Positions 12,535-24,470 of a DNA stretch of 64,000 nucleotides are shown one piece after another (within the stretch, counting starts at the first letter, position 1; each line of letters begins with the position of its first letter). The stretch lies in the NCBI GenBank assembly GCA_022393335.1, contig JAJEKB010020949.1:400375-464374 (forward strand), in the 5' to 3' direction. Made by a program: the position numbers and the translations under genes. Origin of the DNA: Macrotrachela quadricornifera. Its lineage: Eukaryota > Rotifera > Eurotatoria > Philodinida > Philodinidae. A model generated the notes under the pieces. That model did not search any database. It had not been told where the DNA came from and saw only the letters and a list, made by a program, of their open reading frames with translations.

Positions 12535-13185
12535 ATGCGAGTAGCTCCACCATACTCGTCTTATGAGGTTCCAGATGTGACTAATGGTACTGTACCTACT
12601 ACACCAATTCTTTCAAAACGTGAAAAACGTCTTGATAAAGCAATGGCCTATTTTTCATCAAAAATATTACTGGTTCAAATCATACTTGCTTGTGTTTTTG
12701 GAGCTACGGAACTTAATTATGGTATTAAATATCGCGGTCAATGTCCAATGGAACCATTAATCAATACGTTTCTTATTGTTCATGGTGCCACAAAAATCGC
12801 CTGGGTCATATTAAATATTCTTGCGTTTATTAATGCTAAAGTAATCTATGGAGTAATGCACCAGACGACATTGGCTCGTCAACTTATGCTACCAAATATT
12901 GTGTTACAGCTTGTATTTACCTTATGGTTCTTTGCTTGGTTCATTGCAGGTAATGTCTGGGTATTTAGTACTAAGAATCGCAGACAATCTACGAATACAG
13001 CAGACACAATTACCTATTGTCAAGAGAGATTGTATAAGGCAGCTTCTGGTCTAATTATTTCGACATATATTATCGGAGGTATTGTTATAATACTAACTAT
13101 TAAACGACGTGTAATCGGCAAGAAAATTAAAAATGTTGCAGCTAACGTTTCCGATAATGATGATCAGTCAGAAGGACGATTTTAA
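12535..13185 (+). CDS. TMEM272-like four-pass membrane protein
   Basis: The open frame extends upstream to 12211, but I choose the ATG at 12535 (216 residues) because the family-like part starts just after it. The protein has a cytosolic N-terminus ending in a Lys/Arg-rich stretch (Ser-Lys-Arg-Glu-Lys-Arg). Four hydrophobic segments follow, at roughly residues 38-58, 75-98, 110-140 and 170-195. A Gln-Cys-Pro motif lies after the first and Trp-Phe-Ile-Ala-Gly-Asn-Val-Trp-Val-Phe after the third. The Cys-Pro and Trp-Phe-Ile-Ala-Gly-Asn signatures are what I associate with TMEM272-like proteins, whose function is unknown. The C-terminus is acidic and polar. It is a single exon with AATAAA at 13236-13241. 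The longer upstream start would add another hydrophobic segment and cannot be excluded. Confidence 0.75.
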   Translation: MRVAPPYSSYEVPDVTNGTVPTTPILSKREKRLDKAMAYFSSKILLVQIILACVFGATELNYGIKYRGQCPMEPLINTFLIVHGATKIAWVILNILAFINAKVIYGVMHQTTLARQLMLPNIVLQLVFTLWFFAWFIAGNVWVFSTKNRRQSTNTADTITYCQERLYKAASGLIISTYIIGGIVIILTIKRRVIGKKIKNVAANVSDNDDQSEGRF

Positions 13186-13241
13186 GCAGAAATTAACTGC
13201 AATTGTGTTTTTAATGTTTCCACTTTCAATAAGTAAATAAA

Positions 13242-16078
13242 GGTTCATTTAATTTCAATATTTTAATGACTTTCAAAAGTTTTTAACCAGTTCAGCGATT
13301 TTTTTACTTGGTCCATATTACAATGTTGGAAAGCAAAGTATGGATTAGTGCTTTCTTCGATTGTAAAATTCTTGTTCATGAAACAGATTGTAAGATGTTT
13401 ACACGAAATATGTAGCCTATGCAACAAATTAATTCAGTCTTTTATCTAGTTCTCCAAGTTATTTTGTATTGAATACTAACAAATTATGAAGTTCGTCTGC
13501 TCGGTTCTATTTGATATTGAAAAACCGACTGCGTCTTTCAAAATGCTTTGATTCTTGTTCTGCAATGGTGTCGTCGAGTGATTTGTAAACGCACAGATAA
13601 GTATCTGCAGCTGAAGTATAGATCAATTTGAGAATACGTACGATTACTGAACCACTTTCCGTGGTCGAAATCTTTTTTAATATGAGAAAATTAAGTTCAA
13701 AATCACAATACTATCTTATATTAATTGATTTATTGACTGACTTCGGTCGAAGAAGTTATCAAACTTTTATATAATATAATTTCAGATGTTGAAAAATATG
13801 CTCATATTGCTGAATAACGTGCGAAAATTTCAAGAGAAAGTCTTATACAAAATTAATTAGCTTTGACTATCGTTACCAAAATAATGAAATGAAAATGTTA
13901 TGGATCGTGAAAAGATCAGTATTTAAAATATTCGATCAATCAATAGTTCGAAGATCATTATACGAATGTTCAATAGCTTTGTTCTTATATTTCTCTCTCC
14001 TACGATACATTCACTTCTATTCAAGAAATTTTGTCTTTGATCGTATTGATAGTGCTTAGTGTGAAGCGACAATTGATCAATATCGATTGACAATCTCCAA
14101 TAAGCTTGCATCTCTACTTCATTTAGTACATCAAATGATGCAAGCTAATTAATATATACTGGAACTACAAGCACAATTTTGCTCTGCCATAAGGAGCGTT
14201 TACTTAAAGGTACCCGAAAAAAAATAATGAGATGAAATTCCTAAATCTCAGATAAATGAATTAAGAGAACATAAAATAATGCATGAAATAGTTTCTATCA
14301 ATGTTATTTTGTATGAAAGAGTATCGATGTTGAAAGTGTTTTCTACAATAAAGTAATGACACGAAACTTTCTTAAGTCTCAAGAGACGTTTGACAATACG
14401 TCCTTTTTGAATTGAATTCATTATCAATCGAAACATTTGAATACTAAACAGAGAAATATCAATTTGAACTCGCACCTATCGGATATTGTAACAATTTTTC
14501 TTACTTTCGTTCTCGATTTTTCGAGCAATTTTTAAAGTTTTCAAAGTGAGATCCATTATGACAATAATCAGTAAATCTTTATCCTTCAAAGCGGCACTTT
14601 TCTTAAAAATTACTGATCTTTGCATTATAATTAGCAGTGTTCCGTGCAATTTATAAATAGATGTAATTATAGTGACTTATCTTTATTGTACTCGGAAAAT
14701 TGAAGTACATGTATTTTCCCTTTATAGACAAAATGTTAGGTCAAGATACATGTTTTTCAACTGGATATCTCGAAATATTTGTTCTAGATCTCAAACTTTA
14801 GTATCAAGTACAATTTTATATACTTTTACAGATAAAGCTTTAGTTTAACAAATATGTTAGTGCATAAGCAATCGTAAAAATAATTATCACAAAATTTAAC
14901 AATAAATACAATATATTAAAATAATAAAGGATAGATATTCACTTTTTTTTGTCATTTCTATTTAAAACACATTGATCTCTTCATGTATCTCTTTTCAATT
15001 TAAAAATTATTAATTTTTACGTTTTTATTCATTATTGTTTCATGGTACTTAGATCTGATCAAAAGTTCTAATTTTGTTACTAGCAATTTTATAAACCAAT
15101 TAACAATGAAGAATTTTTTTGCATGAATTTTATCAAATTCAACCACTCAAACATGCTTTTTCGAACATGTTCAAACTAGTCACAGTGGCGATCACAATGC
15201 TTGTCAGTTCAACTACATGTAAACGTATTTTCTCTTGACTCAAATTGATTCAGAGGTTCGCTCGCAAATGGATGAATGATGATCGTCTCCGTAATATGAT
15301 CGTCCTCGCGATTGAACGCGACATTATGATCGATCTCGACCTAACAGTAGAACAATTTTCAAAGAAACACATGAATAGTCGGATTTTGTTGTGATGACAC
15401 AAGACCTTTTTGTTTTTATATGCAGCAAATACATTTTTAAACCCCGCGCTATGTGATCCATTAAAATGATCACAACGAAAGTGTCAATAAGATTTTTCAA
15501 AAATGGAGACAGAGGGACCATTTTTTTCGTAACGATGAAACTTCGACTTTTAGTTTTGAAATTACACGACATATTTTTCACATATTATGCGAAAATTCTC
15601 TGAGGGCCAATACTCCCTCTGTAAATTTTTCTAGTTACGCCACTATATTAGTCTACCACCTAATGAGACTTAGAAATTAAGTCGAAATCCGGATTGGTAC
15701 TTATTTTGTTCAAAACTCATCTCACCGTCAAAGATTCTCCGACTCTGATTATTCATCGGTCAACCCTTCGGCGATTTCAAAGGTTTCCCGGAAGCAATTT
15801 GTCTTGGCTGATAAAGTTGAGGGCGAAATTTCAGAAAATCAATGGCACCATTACATTCCGCGATCTCGAAAATCTCGGATAATATGTTAGCACAGACGAA
15901 AATCTCATGAGACGTTTTTTTTTATCTGCAAAGAAACAGACACACGCACAACCTTTGTTTTCGCTGGACCCTCTTCACAGTCGAGGCAATAAATATGTAA
16001 AAGTTTTCTTCAAAAATATTATCGGTTAAAGGTAATTCACATTAACGTCGTCTCCTCATCTGGCCTTTATAGCCGAAA
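13242..16078. other. Non-coding interval
   Basis: No recognisable gene. Near 15180-15660 a CAGTGGCG word on the left and a reverse-complement GTGGCGTAAC word on the right hint at a decayed DNA transposon, but no duplication of the target could be matched. ORFs here are short and unsupported. Confidence 0.4.
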
Positions 16079-18199
16079 TCATACTTTTAGAATTCGAAGA
16101 ATCCACGTTACATCTTCGTCAACTGTTGGATGAGTATGGGAAAAGTTAAAGATATGAATATCGAGTAGCTTAATCCTACAGCCCAGAGCCCGTTCCCGAT
16201 CACCTTGGAGATAATAACACATTGACAGAACCTTGTTCGCCGCACCTATAGCTAAGTGTTTTGAATGATGAATCCTCTTTAGAATTTCAAGCTCTTTGTT
16301 AAAATATTCGATTGCCATATCAAATCGACCTACATCAAAGTAAACAAATGCGATATTACTGTATGTTTCGGCAACACGTGGATCATAGCAATCAAAGCTT
16401 AGTAGATTAGCGAGACAGAGTTCGTACATTTCCAAGGCTGCTTCATAGTTCGCCTTGGCATAATAAACAGTTCCAATATCATTGCCTAAGCTCAAACTAT
16501 TTGGATACATTTCCAAAAAAAACATGGATTTGTGAACAGGTAAGTTTGCTCCTTCGTTTAAACATAGAATAAAATTATCCCTTTTCTTGGCACGAAAGAA
16601 GTCGGCAACAATCTTTGCATATATCTCGATCGAAGTTTGATCAGGTTCGGAGTTATCTTCGATGATCTCCATTGCTTTGTTCATTATCTTTTGGGCTTTC
16701 TCATAATCACGGTTAGCTAAGTAGGCACATCCCAAATCACTATATCTCTTGATAAACCTCAGATCCGTTACAGGATAATTGTTAAAATCTATTTGGAGTG
16801 AAACATTATAACATTCTATGGCCTCGTCATATTGTTGAATGGTATAGTAAACAGAGGCAAGCTCTTCATAAATTTTGGGCAGCAGTATCAACTTTTCGTT
16901 AACTGGTGGATTTTGAAGTAATAAATCGTAAAATTTCACAGCTACATCATAACGAGCCATATGAAACGCCAGTCTTGCAAGACTCATCGTTCCATTTGAT
17001 GAAATAATTTTATTCGTCAGACGGAGCTCTAGTTGTCTTGTTTCTTCATATTCGTCATCATCACTGAGTTTCAGCTTCACTAACCATACACATTCATCTG
17101 TTTCTTCTGCTGATATAATACGAAAGACGGCTCCCATTGTAAACAAAATTTCGTTTTCACTGTCATTATATACGCTATCTTCTGAGATATCTGCGTATGC
17201 AATCCTATGATTATTTTTTGAAACTTCGATTTCAAATAGAACACTATGAGCCTCAATATTGGTTCCATCACCGGCAAAAATTGAAGCAATGGCTCGATCC
17301 CGTGTGGTAGAGAGAAAACTTGGTACTGAATAAAAACCTCCCACATTATTAACAATCTTGTTCTCCAGTTCAGGTTTTGCCATGAGTTGACCTCGGTATA
17401 GAATTAGTGAAGCGGAATCTAATCGCTGTGATTCAAACTTTTTCGTCAATTGAGCGTCTAAATCTCGTATAAAAAACCGCAATGAATACAGTTGTTCAAT
17501 ATCCATGGTTCTTAAAGCTCTATTCAATAATCGGTACAGAAACGCGTCACGTGTATACCAATTTATAGCATCTTTGGTCTTGTAATATATTCTGAATTGT
17601 TCAATAACATTGAAATCATATTCATTATAATCACATTTCTCTCGACAAAAGTCAACAATGTCTTGTTGCGTTGTATCGATTTGATTCAAAATTCCTCGTA
17701 AAAATTTTGAACACATAAAATCAACGTCCGTGCCATACAAAGGTGCTATCTCACTTCTGCTATTGTCGTCGTCAGAAGTGACAGAGCCAGAAGATAATAA
17801 TCGAAACTCCGACTTGTCGTTTCTATAGTAGGATCGAATAATACAGTTCTTGCTCAAAATTTCAGACAACGACTCCAAGTCGGAATAAACGCCGTGTATT
17901 TTAGTCAGATCTGAATGATCAAATTCGAACGAGCTTAAAACAAAGATTGCATCAATTTGAGCAAGTTCTTCACATAAGTTTAGTAATACAGATTCATCAG
18001 TAAAGGCTAGATCCGAAGATATAATTAAACCAATTTTGACTTGACTGTAATTCTGGTCTGTGATAAAATCGATGCATCTATCACAGTCGTGAAATGTAAG
18101 TAAGTATGGGTCAATCTTACAGAGTTTAAAATGAGTTGTACTATCAGGCATCTCTGTTAGATCAAGCCATACAGTTATCTGTGAGATATTTTCACACAT
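16079..18199 (-). CDS. Arginine ADP-ribosyltransferase (R-S-E type) fused to tetratricopeptide repeats
   Basis: A single-exon, 706-residue protein. Residues 1-130 form an alpha/beta region opening with Val-Trp-Leu-Asp, a receiver-like fold common at the N-terminus of such bdelloid proteins. Residues about 150-380 are the ART domain: Arg269 in Leu-Tyr-Arg-Gly, the Ser-Thr-Thr motif at 297-299, and the Glu-x-Glu motif at 348-350 followed by Ile-Leu-Phe. Together these are the R-S-E triad of ecto-ART and cholera-toxin-like transferases, so arginine-directed mono-ADP-ribosylation from NAD is the likely reaction. From about 405 to 690 run at least five TPR units, e.g. Ala-Ser-Val-Tyr-Tyr...Tyr-Asp-Glu-Ala-Ile. 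There is no signal peptide or membrane segment, so it probably acts inside the cell with TPRs selecting partners. The frame is open, the key residues are kept, and the gene has no intron. Confidence 0.88.
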   Translation of the reverse strand: MCENISQITVWLDLTEMPDSTTHFKLCKIDPYLLTFHDCDRCIDFITDQNYSQVKIGLIISSDLAFTDESVLLNLCEELAQIDAIFVLSSFEFDHSDLTKIHGVYSDLESLSEILSKNCIIRSYYRNDKSEFRLLSSGSVTSDDDNSRSEIAPLYGTDVDFMCSKFLRGILNQIDTTQQDIVDFCREKCDYNEYDFNVIEQFRIYYKTKDAINWYTRDAFLYRLLNRALRTMDIEQLYSLRFFIRDLDAQLTKKFESQRLDSASLILYRGQLMAKPELENKIVNNVGGFYSVPSFLSTTRDRAIASIFAGDGTNIEAHSVLFEIEVSKNNHRIAYADISEDSVYNDSENEILFTMGAVFRIISAEETDECVWLVKLKLSDDDEYEETRQLELRLTNKIISSNGTMSLARLAFHMARYDVAVKFYDLLLQNPPVNEKLILLPKIYEELASVYYTIQQYDEAIECYNVSLQIDFNNYPVTDLRFIKRYSDLGCAYLANRDYEKAQKIMNKAMEIIEDNSEPDQTSIEIYAKIVADFFRAKKRDNFILCLNEGANLPVHKSMFFLEMYPNSLSLGNDIGTVYYAKANYEAALEMYELCLANLLSFDCYDPRVAETYSNIAFVYFDVGRFDMAIEYFNKELEILKRIHHSKHLAIGAANKVLSMCYYLQGDRERALGCRIKLLDIHIFNFSHTHPTVDEDVTWILRILKV

Positions 18200-18605
18200 T
18201 TTCCTTCAGAATAGCTTATACAATATCATTTATTTTTATGTCGTGAAGATTGTGTATGTTGAAGTAAATAACTAATGTTATAAAGGCTGCAGGACAGAGT
18301 AGAATAGAAACATGCGCTAAAGATTTTAACTCAACCGTTATCTGATAAAAGATAGAATAAAGACAAATAATAAAGAAAATAATATTAAATAAAACATTTT
18401 ATTACTTTGTTTTCGAGATATTTCATCAGCTACTGTGGATTTCGTCAGTCAAAATAAAATGAAATTACATGGAAATGAAACAACTGCGTGTATACGATGA
18501 GGAAAATGTTATAATTAAATTGAACAAAAAAAACGTTAATAAGATAATAAATCATTTTATTATTTTATCAATTTGTTAAATTTTAATTGCCTGCAAAAAT
18601 GACCG
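18200..18605. other. Non-coding interval upstream of the ADP-ribosyltransferase gene
   Basis: AT-rich. It should contain the promoter of the ART gene; no distinctive motif is visible. Confidence 0.4.
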
Positions 18606-18608
18606 ATA

Positions 18609-19240
18609 AGGTCATTTGAAAATATTTAATTCATAACTTTTTTGTGAACATATAATTGTATCAGTTTTTTCTTGTACAATATCCATTAATAAACTTTCTT
18701 TAATTAATCTTTTAACATCATTAGGTTCAGTAGCTAATATTTTATAATTCCAGTCATTTTGATGTTTATCGCGGATGCAATGATCTACAATTTTTGAAAT
18801 TCCTATTCCTTTGAATGCATTCCGATGTTCACGTTTTCTTAATTCCACATCTCTTGTCCTCTTACCTATATCAGAATTTTTAGAGTTTTGACAGTTATAT
18901 TGGTAAATAAGCTGGTTATCTGCTTTTTTTATTTTCACGATAGGTGGAGCTAAATAATGAGCAAATTCGAGTTTGTGATTTAAAACCAAACACAATTTTC
19001 TTATTAGGTAGATCTAATAACATTTTAATTTTGTTAGCTAATTTAATAGAAACATCATTGTAATAAGGCATCCAAATCAAATGGTTTGGATGTTATTATT
19101 CTGTTGTTATCTCTTATTAGTATATTTCTTAAACTCAAATTTTCTCATAGCTTTTTTAATTACATCAAGTGGGTATCCATTAGCCAGAAATATTTTTTTA
19201 TAATTATCTAATTCTTTTTTAATACGCTCTAAAAAAAGGT
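18609..19240 (-). pseudogene. Penelope-like element, 3' fragment (end of RT region plus GIY-YIG endonuclease)
   Basis: Three minus-strand reading frames in order give pieces typical of the 3' end of a Penelope-like retroelement. The first (about 19235-19130) reads Asn-Gly-Tyr-Pro with a Lys-rich helix. The second (about 19075-18920) is a connector with a Trp-Met-Pro-Tyr-Tyr start and a Phe-Gly-Phe-Lys stretch. The third (18995-18612) is a GIY-YIG-like nuclease containing Arg-Asp-Val-Glu-Leu-Arg-Lys-Arg-Glu-His and ending Asn-Ile-Phe-Lys. The GIY-YIG block itself is eroded: Cys-Gln-Asn-Ser replaces the usual Cys-x-x-Cys and the Tyr-Ile-Gly equivalent reads Asp-Ile-Gly. Frameshifts and stops separate the pieces, and reverse transcriptase motifs are missing, so it is 5'-truncated and dead. 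In bdelloids such elements are typical of terminal, TE-rich DNA. Confidence 0.75.
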
Positions 19241-20927
19241 GTTTTACGAAACCAAAAAAAGATCTTAAGTTGTATATAACTTCGGAACCATGTTTTAGGT
19301 TCCATACAAAAAAAGGTTATTTATGAAACCTTTTTACAGTATGCGATCAAAAATGTACTTACATTCAATTGGAATAATAAGAAAGTCAAATTTATGTAGT
19401 TGTTTTATATATGTATTTTTGGAAATTACACCGTCATTGCCGCATGATAACTAATTAATAAATATGAAATATGCTGTCATCGGCTGATTGTATTGATTCG
19501 CATTCTTTTATTTTTGAAATTCTTGGAAATATGTTTGTGCACATCTCTGTTTATACATAGGTAAATCAATATCAAATGAAAGTCTGATGAAAAGTGATCA
19601 AAATGAACGGATGAAGACATTTTTAGATGCAAAAATTTTCGTTCTGTATCAGAGGTCCAAACAGGCCTAAAAAATTGGGCCTGGCCTTCCCACGACAGGC
19701 TATAGATCCCTTCAGCCTGCCTGTGTCTGTCGTTCATTTTTCTCGGCCTGGCCTGCCTGCCTGCCGTGACCTGTGTATCTTTTTATTTGTAAATATCGTG
19801 AAATTATAAATGAAAATCGAAGACTGCGCTGGTAAAAAGAAACCAGGAAATCACGACAATCAAAATGAGTTCACTATTATCAGAATTTTAAAACATAGTC
19901 ATTGAACAAAATACTTATAATTCATTACCAAAGATAATTAGAGACCTTCTGTTTTCACCATTTAATAGAGGGACCAAGGAACATATACTTATGAAGAAAT
20001 CAAAGTTTCCTTAAGTGGCATTGACGTTGCAAATAGTTTCTAAATCTAAAATAAATACTCCCGTGTTGATCAGCACACTCGATACTCTATGTCTTAAATG
20101 CTTTTTCTCTTTACTCACGAAAACTCGTATGCGCGTTCGTTCAAATAAAACAGATGTAACTTTACGAAGAAAGCAATATCTAGCAGTTGCTTCGATAAGA
20201 GTTTGAAGAGTGCTTTTCAAAATACTAGACCAGCAAGTGAACAAAAAAAAGGCGTTTTATTTTAAAAAATCACTACTTTTTCTGAATATCATCTGTGAAA
20301 ACTGGCATGGAAAACTCTCAGAAAAACTTTGCTTTCTCTATAGTTATAGATTTCCTGATGGGTTTGAGGGAAAATACCGAAAAGAAAACTTAAAAAAAAA
20401 TAAAAAAATATCCGCATATGGAAGTTTTCTTTATCTCTTTTCGATATTTTCCACCTAATCCTTCCCGATCTCATCTTTCGAATAATGAAAAATGGAAGGT
20501 GTCTAACTATCTTTATTAAAAAGTTATAAGCATTCTACCGAATGGACTTCCTTTAAAACTCCGATAATAGACGCTATGGCTATTAATCCAAATCCCTCTG
20601 TCTCTGTAGAGAATGAATAGGCAGAAAACATGAAGAACCAGAACAAAACCTTTATTTCATTAAAAGCATTCTAAATAACGTCAACAAACTGGCAGAAAAT
20701 CATTGATCAAGAATAAATATATTGCAACAGCATAAACATGAAGTAAGAAATAGGAAAAATTATTTGAAGAATTATTATAAAATACATTGATAAACGATCA
20801 AAAACAGTGGGCAATGACTTAGTTCAATCTATAAAGAAATTATATCAATGAGTGAACGATAAATAATGCGATCATCATATGTTAGTAGTCGAAATTTTAT
20901 CAAGCCAAAATGGTAAATAATCATTTC

Positions 20928-23900
20928 CAGAGTTGGAACCAGTCCGGCAATCCGGGTCCGGTTCGGCCAGACCGGACGAAAAGTTGACTGGGCCGGACGA
21001 AACCGGATTTTTGCCAGTTCGTGATAGCTAAGTTGGTACTTGTAGATAAGAATTTTCCTCGACGAAAAAAGCTTCTATTCGCTTCTTTCTAGTTGAAACA
21101 CTATCTCAAATGTTGCTGACAGTTCAAAATTAAAAGACAGAAGATGTGACGAAAATATTCGTACGCATTCATGTGCAGACACAGCTTTGATCGTATTTTA
21201 CCGACAGTCGCTTTAGATCGTAATTATATCATAGTGTCAATCAGAACAAGGCTAATTGAATAGAAAGAGAACAAAAAAAAAGCTATACACTTATTTCATT
21301 TCTTTTTTATACATTCTCGTATAACTTTATCATATCTTCTTATTTTCTCTAAAAATAAGTTTTTGCGTTTAAATCTTTTCTTGTGTCCCGACTACCAGGT
21401 AGGAACAATTTTGTCTTTTTTTACACTTTACGTTACGAGATTACATTGTCGATATCAATGGTTAATCCGGATAATCTTCAAGCTGGTCAAATCCAGAGAA
21501 AATTGCAATCGAAAGAATTTATTTTAATCAACAAAGAAAGAGCTAATCACGAGCTCTGGAACAACGATATATCCTTAGTCGGTCAAATAAATACTGAAGG
21601 TGTTCAAGAACTGTTTGACGGTTGAGCTGCGTGTAATCACTGCTTTACAGCCTATCGAACTCATTGAAAAATGTCTGTCGACGAAAATCGTAAGAATTAC
21701 GGTCTCCGACCGTTCCATGCTCACCTCAAAGAATGTAAAGCAAAACAAAATAAAGATATCAGCAAAGTTCATTTATCGATCTCAACTACTTCTGCCTCGA
21801 AAACAATTATTCAATCGTCAATAAGCAAATTTGCATACAACAAAAATCATTTGAGCAACAGTCTGGCGAGTAAACTTAAAGATGCTGAACTTAAATTCGT
21901 CACTGCTGGTTCACATTCATTCAATGCTCTCGAGAACGGTGGTTTAATTGATCTTCTCCAAGTGGGAATCGAAATTGGAGCTAAACATGGTTTGACGAAT
22001 GTTAATGATATCTTTTATGGTCGTAAAACCATCTGCCAAGAAGCAATTGATAAATTTGAATTATTCACCTCATCAATTCGTTCTCTTCTCGATGAACCCG
22101 TCAAACGACACTGTGTGGCAGCAACATGTGATCTATAGTCTGATGATATGGTCTAACGTTCATATCTCGATTTTACCATCTTTTGGACCGATGATAATTA
22201 TGAACTTCATCATTGTCTGCTCCGCTGTAAACACTTTCCTAATGAAACGAAGACAGCAATCAACATTTGGAACGATATTGAACAAATATTTCAAAGTTTT
22301 GATCTGTCTTTTGGAGACACTTCTATCGTAACTGATCAAGGTGCCAATATGGTTGCCGCCTTCAAATTAACCAATGAAGCTCGGTTTCTATGTATGGCAC
22401 ACCGATGCAATACAACAATTGAAACAGCTTGGAATCGACTTGATACAAAAAATGTACCATTTGCTACATTCAATATAGCTGTGAAAGATATTCGTAAATA
22501 TGTCCAGCAATCAGGCGGCATTCAAGAAAATTTGGAGAAAACGATCAAGAGTGCTAGTGGTACACGTCCATGGCGCTCGTACTTCAATGTCCATGACTCT
22601 TTGTATGCTTCTTATGAACAGCTGCTGACCATTCTTCGACATCGAAATGAACAACATCGTCTTTTTCACATCGATCTAGTTCTTCTACGTGGTATTACTG
22701 ATCTTATAAAACCGTTTTCACTAATTTTCGACTCGCTCAAACTCGCCAATATTCCGACTCTTCAAAATGTCGTCCCGAGTTATTACATGATGTTAAACTA
22801 TGTTCAACAAAATAAAAATGATTCGTCTATTATTGCCGAACTGAAAATTGAATTACTCAACAGTTTGGAAGAAAAATTTGCAGCATCGATCATCGAACTT
22901 CACTGGGTCGCTGCCTACCTTGATCCATCATTTAAAAGCTTTTCATTTGTCAACGATCTCGAATACTTAAATAAAAAGAAAAAGTCTGTGCGCAAAGGTG
23001 TTCACATTTTGGCAACAGATTTATTCGACCACTCAAGTGAGACATTTAATTCCATTACTCAATCTACCTCAACATCGACTGATACAGCATCAATGAAGCG
23101 ATTCAAACAAGATCCTTTTGCTGACTTTCGTCAAAAGATAACATCGCCATCTCCTGCTGTCTTGCCAAATAAACATGCGTGGGCAATCGAACTTGATCGT
23201 CAAATGCAACTTTACGAAAACCTTCGACCTGATTATGATCATAACAATAATCCTCTTTCGTTTTGGAAGACTCAAAAGGATACTATTGGGATGCTTGCCA
23301 ATATCGCCAAGTCGCTTTTCGTTATTCCAGCATCATCGGCCGAAAGCGAGCGTCATTTTTCAATTGCGGGGGAGATTGTAACTGAACAACGTAGTTTACT
23401 CGATCCTGATACAGTTGAAGCTTTGGTCGTTCTCAAAGAAGCATACATTAATAATATGTGGCCCACATCTACTATTGGTTCAAAAAAAATAGTTACTTTG
23501 GATTAAAAATTTATTCAATGATTTATTTTTCTCTTCTAAATGTTTACTTAAGATCAATTTGTACAGTTATATATTTTGTTCTGTTTGAGTAGTAATTTTG
23601 AAAAAGAAAAAGAAAAATATTTTTGTCATTATGATTGACATTGTATTTACAGCTTTTTTTACTTTTGTAAATAAAGATGAACAAACAAATTTAAGCGATC
23701 TAACTTTTTTTCAAATCAATTTTGAAAATTGAAATATCTTTCGACGCTATATGAATAAGTTTTTCCGATTTTATACTTCTCATAAGTTAGAACTCTCACG
23801 TGCTCTTTATGAGAATCAATTCTCGTTATTATCTTAGAAGGCAAGCTACCGTATGTTTTTTTGATTTTGCCGGATTTTTGCCAGTTTGGCATCAAAAATG

Positions 23901-23993
23901 AACTGGCCGGATTTTTGCCAGTTTGACGTTAAAAATGAACTGGCCGGATATTTACCGGACCGGACGTAAAAAATCCACCCGGTTCCAACTCTG
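20928..23993 (+). mobile_element. Inner hAT transposon
   Basis: A 3066-bp element with perfect 13-bp terminal inverted repeats CAGAGTTGGAACC / GGTTCCAACTCTG and a perfect 8-bp target duplication ATCATTTC (20920-20927 and 23994-24001). Subterminal regions carry iterated CCGG and GCCAGTT words on both sides. It encodes a hAT transposase broken by stop codons. It lies entirely inside the outer element, so it arrived later. Confidence 0.93.
21458..23506 (+). pseudogene. hAT transposase with four in-frame stop codons
   Basis: One continuous frame from the ATG at 21458 to the stop at 23504-23506 encodes a hAT-family DDE transposase. It is interrupted by TGA at 21623-21625, TGA at 21665-21667, TAG at 22136-22138 and TAA at 22154-22156, but by no frameshift. 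A BED-type zinc finger lies near the start: Cys-x2-Cys after the first stop, and His-x-His-Leu-x3-Cys near 21716. The middle holds the RNase H-like core, with Thr-Asp-Gln-Gly-Ala-Asn-Met around 22335 supplying one catalytic Asp and Cys-Met-Ala-His-Arg-Cys near 22395. The C-terminal dimerisation region reads Pro-Ala-Ser-Ser-Ala-Glu-Ser-Glu-Arg-x-Phe-Ser. AATAAA follows at 23670-23675. If translated only from a late ATG (for example 22349) the product would lack the DNA-binding finger. Confidence 0.9.
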
Positions 23994-24470
23994 ATCATTT
24001 CTGAAAATTCACTATAAAAAGTACTTCAATATCTTTTTTTATAAATATATTTTCTTTTGAAAAAACGAATTTTTTATGAAATTTTACAGAGACAGGCCAA
24101 ACCACGGTCTGTCTATTTCGAGCAGCCTGCCTGGCCTGGCCTGCCTGGCACAGGACAGGCTCAGAAATTACGGCCTGTGCCTGCCATAGGCAGGCAGGCC
24201 TTGTGACCTGTTTGAATCTCTGTTCTGTATCGATCAGCAAGAAGCATACGTTAATATCGAATTGTGAGTGGAATAGAAGCAACGATAAAATCGAAGAGAT
24301 CATTGATAAATAGAATTACTGTAGATATCAGACTACAACCTATACCCTGCTGATAATGCTTACGCGTGGATAAAATCTGTTTCTCTTGAAAACAAATTTT
24401 TTGGAAGTGAGTATTTCTTTTCTCAGCTGATATTTCAACTTCCAATGACTGTGAAATCATGTATCAAAAG

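Larger units (their letters stand above)
19650..24222. mobile_element. Outer hAT-type element (non-autonomous), interrupted by a second hAT
   Basis: The ends CAGAGGTCCAAACAGG (19650) and, read in reverse complement, CAGAGATTCAAACAGG (24222) are inverted repeats. They are flanked by a perfect 8-bp duplication TTCTGTAT at 19642-19649 and 24223-24230, the TSD length of hAT transposons. Both ends continue in GC-rich arrays of a CAGGC/CCTGC word, striking in this AT-rich DNA. Without the inner element (20928-23993 plus one TSD copy) it would be about 1.5 kb. I see no transposase in that part, so it would depend on a relative. Confidence 0.85.

Noticed and set aside
15180..15660. Possible DNA transposon bounded by CAGTGGCG and GTGGCGTAAC words
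   Set aside because: Ends match over only a few bases and no target duplication was found; left as a note only.
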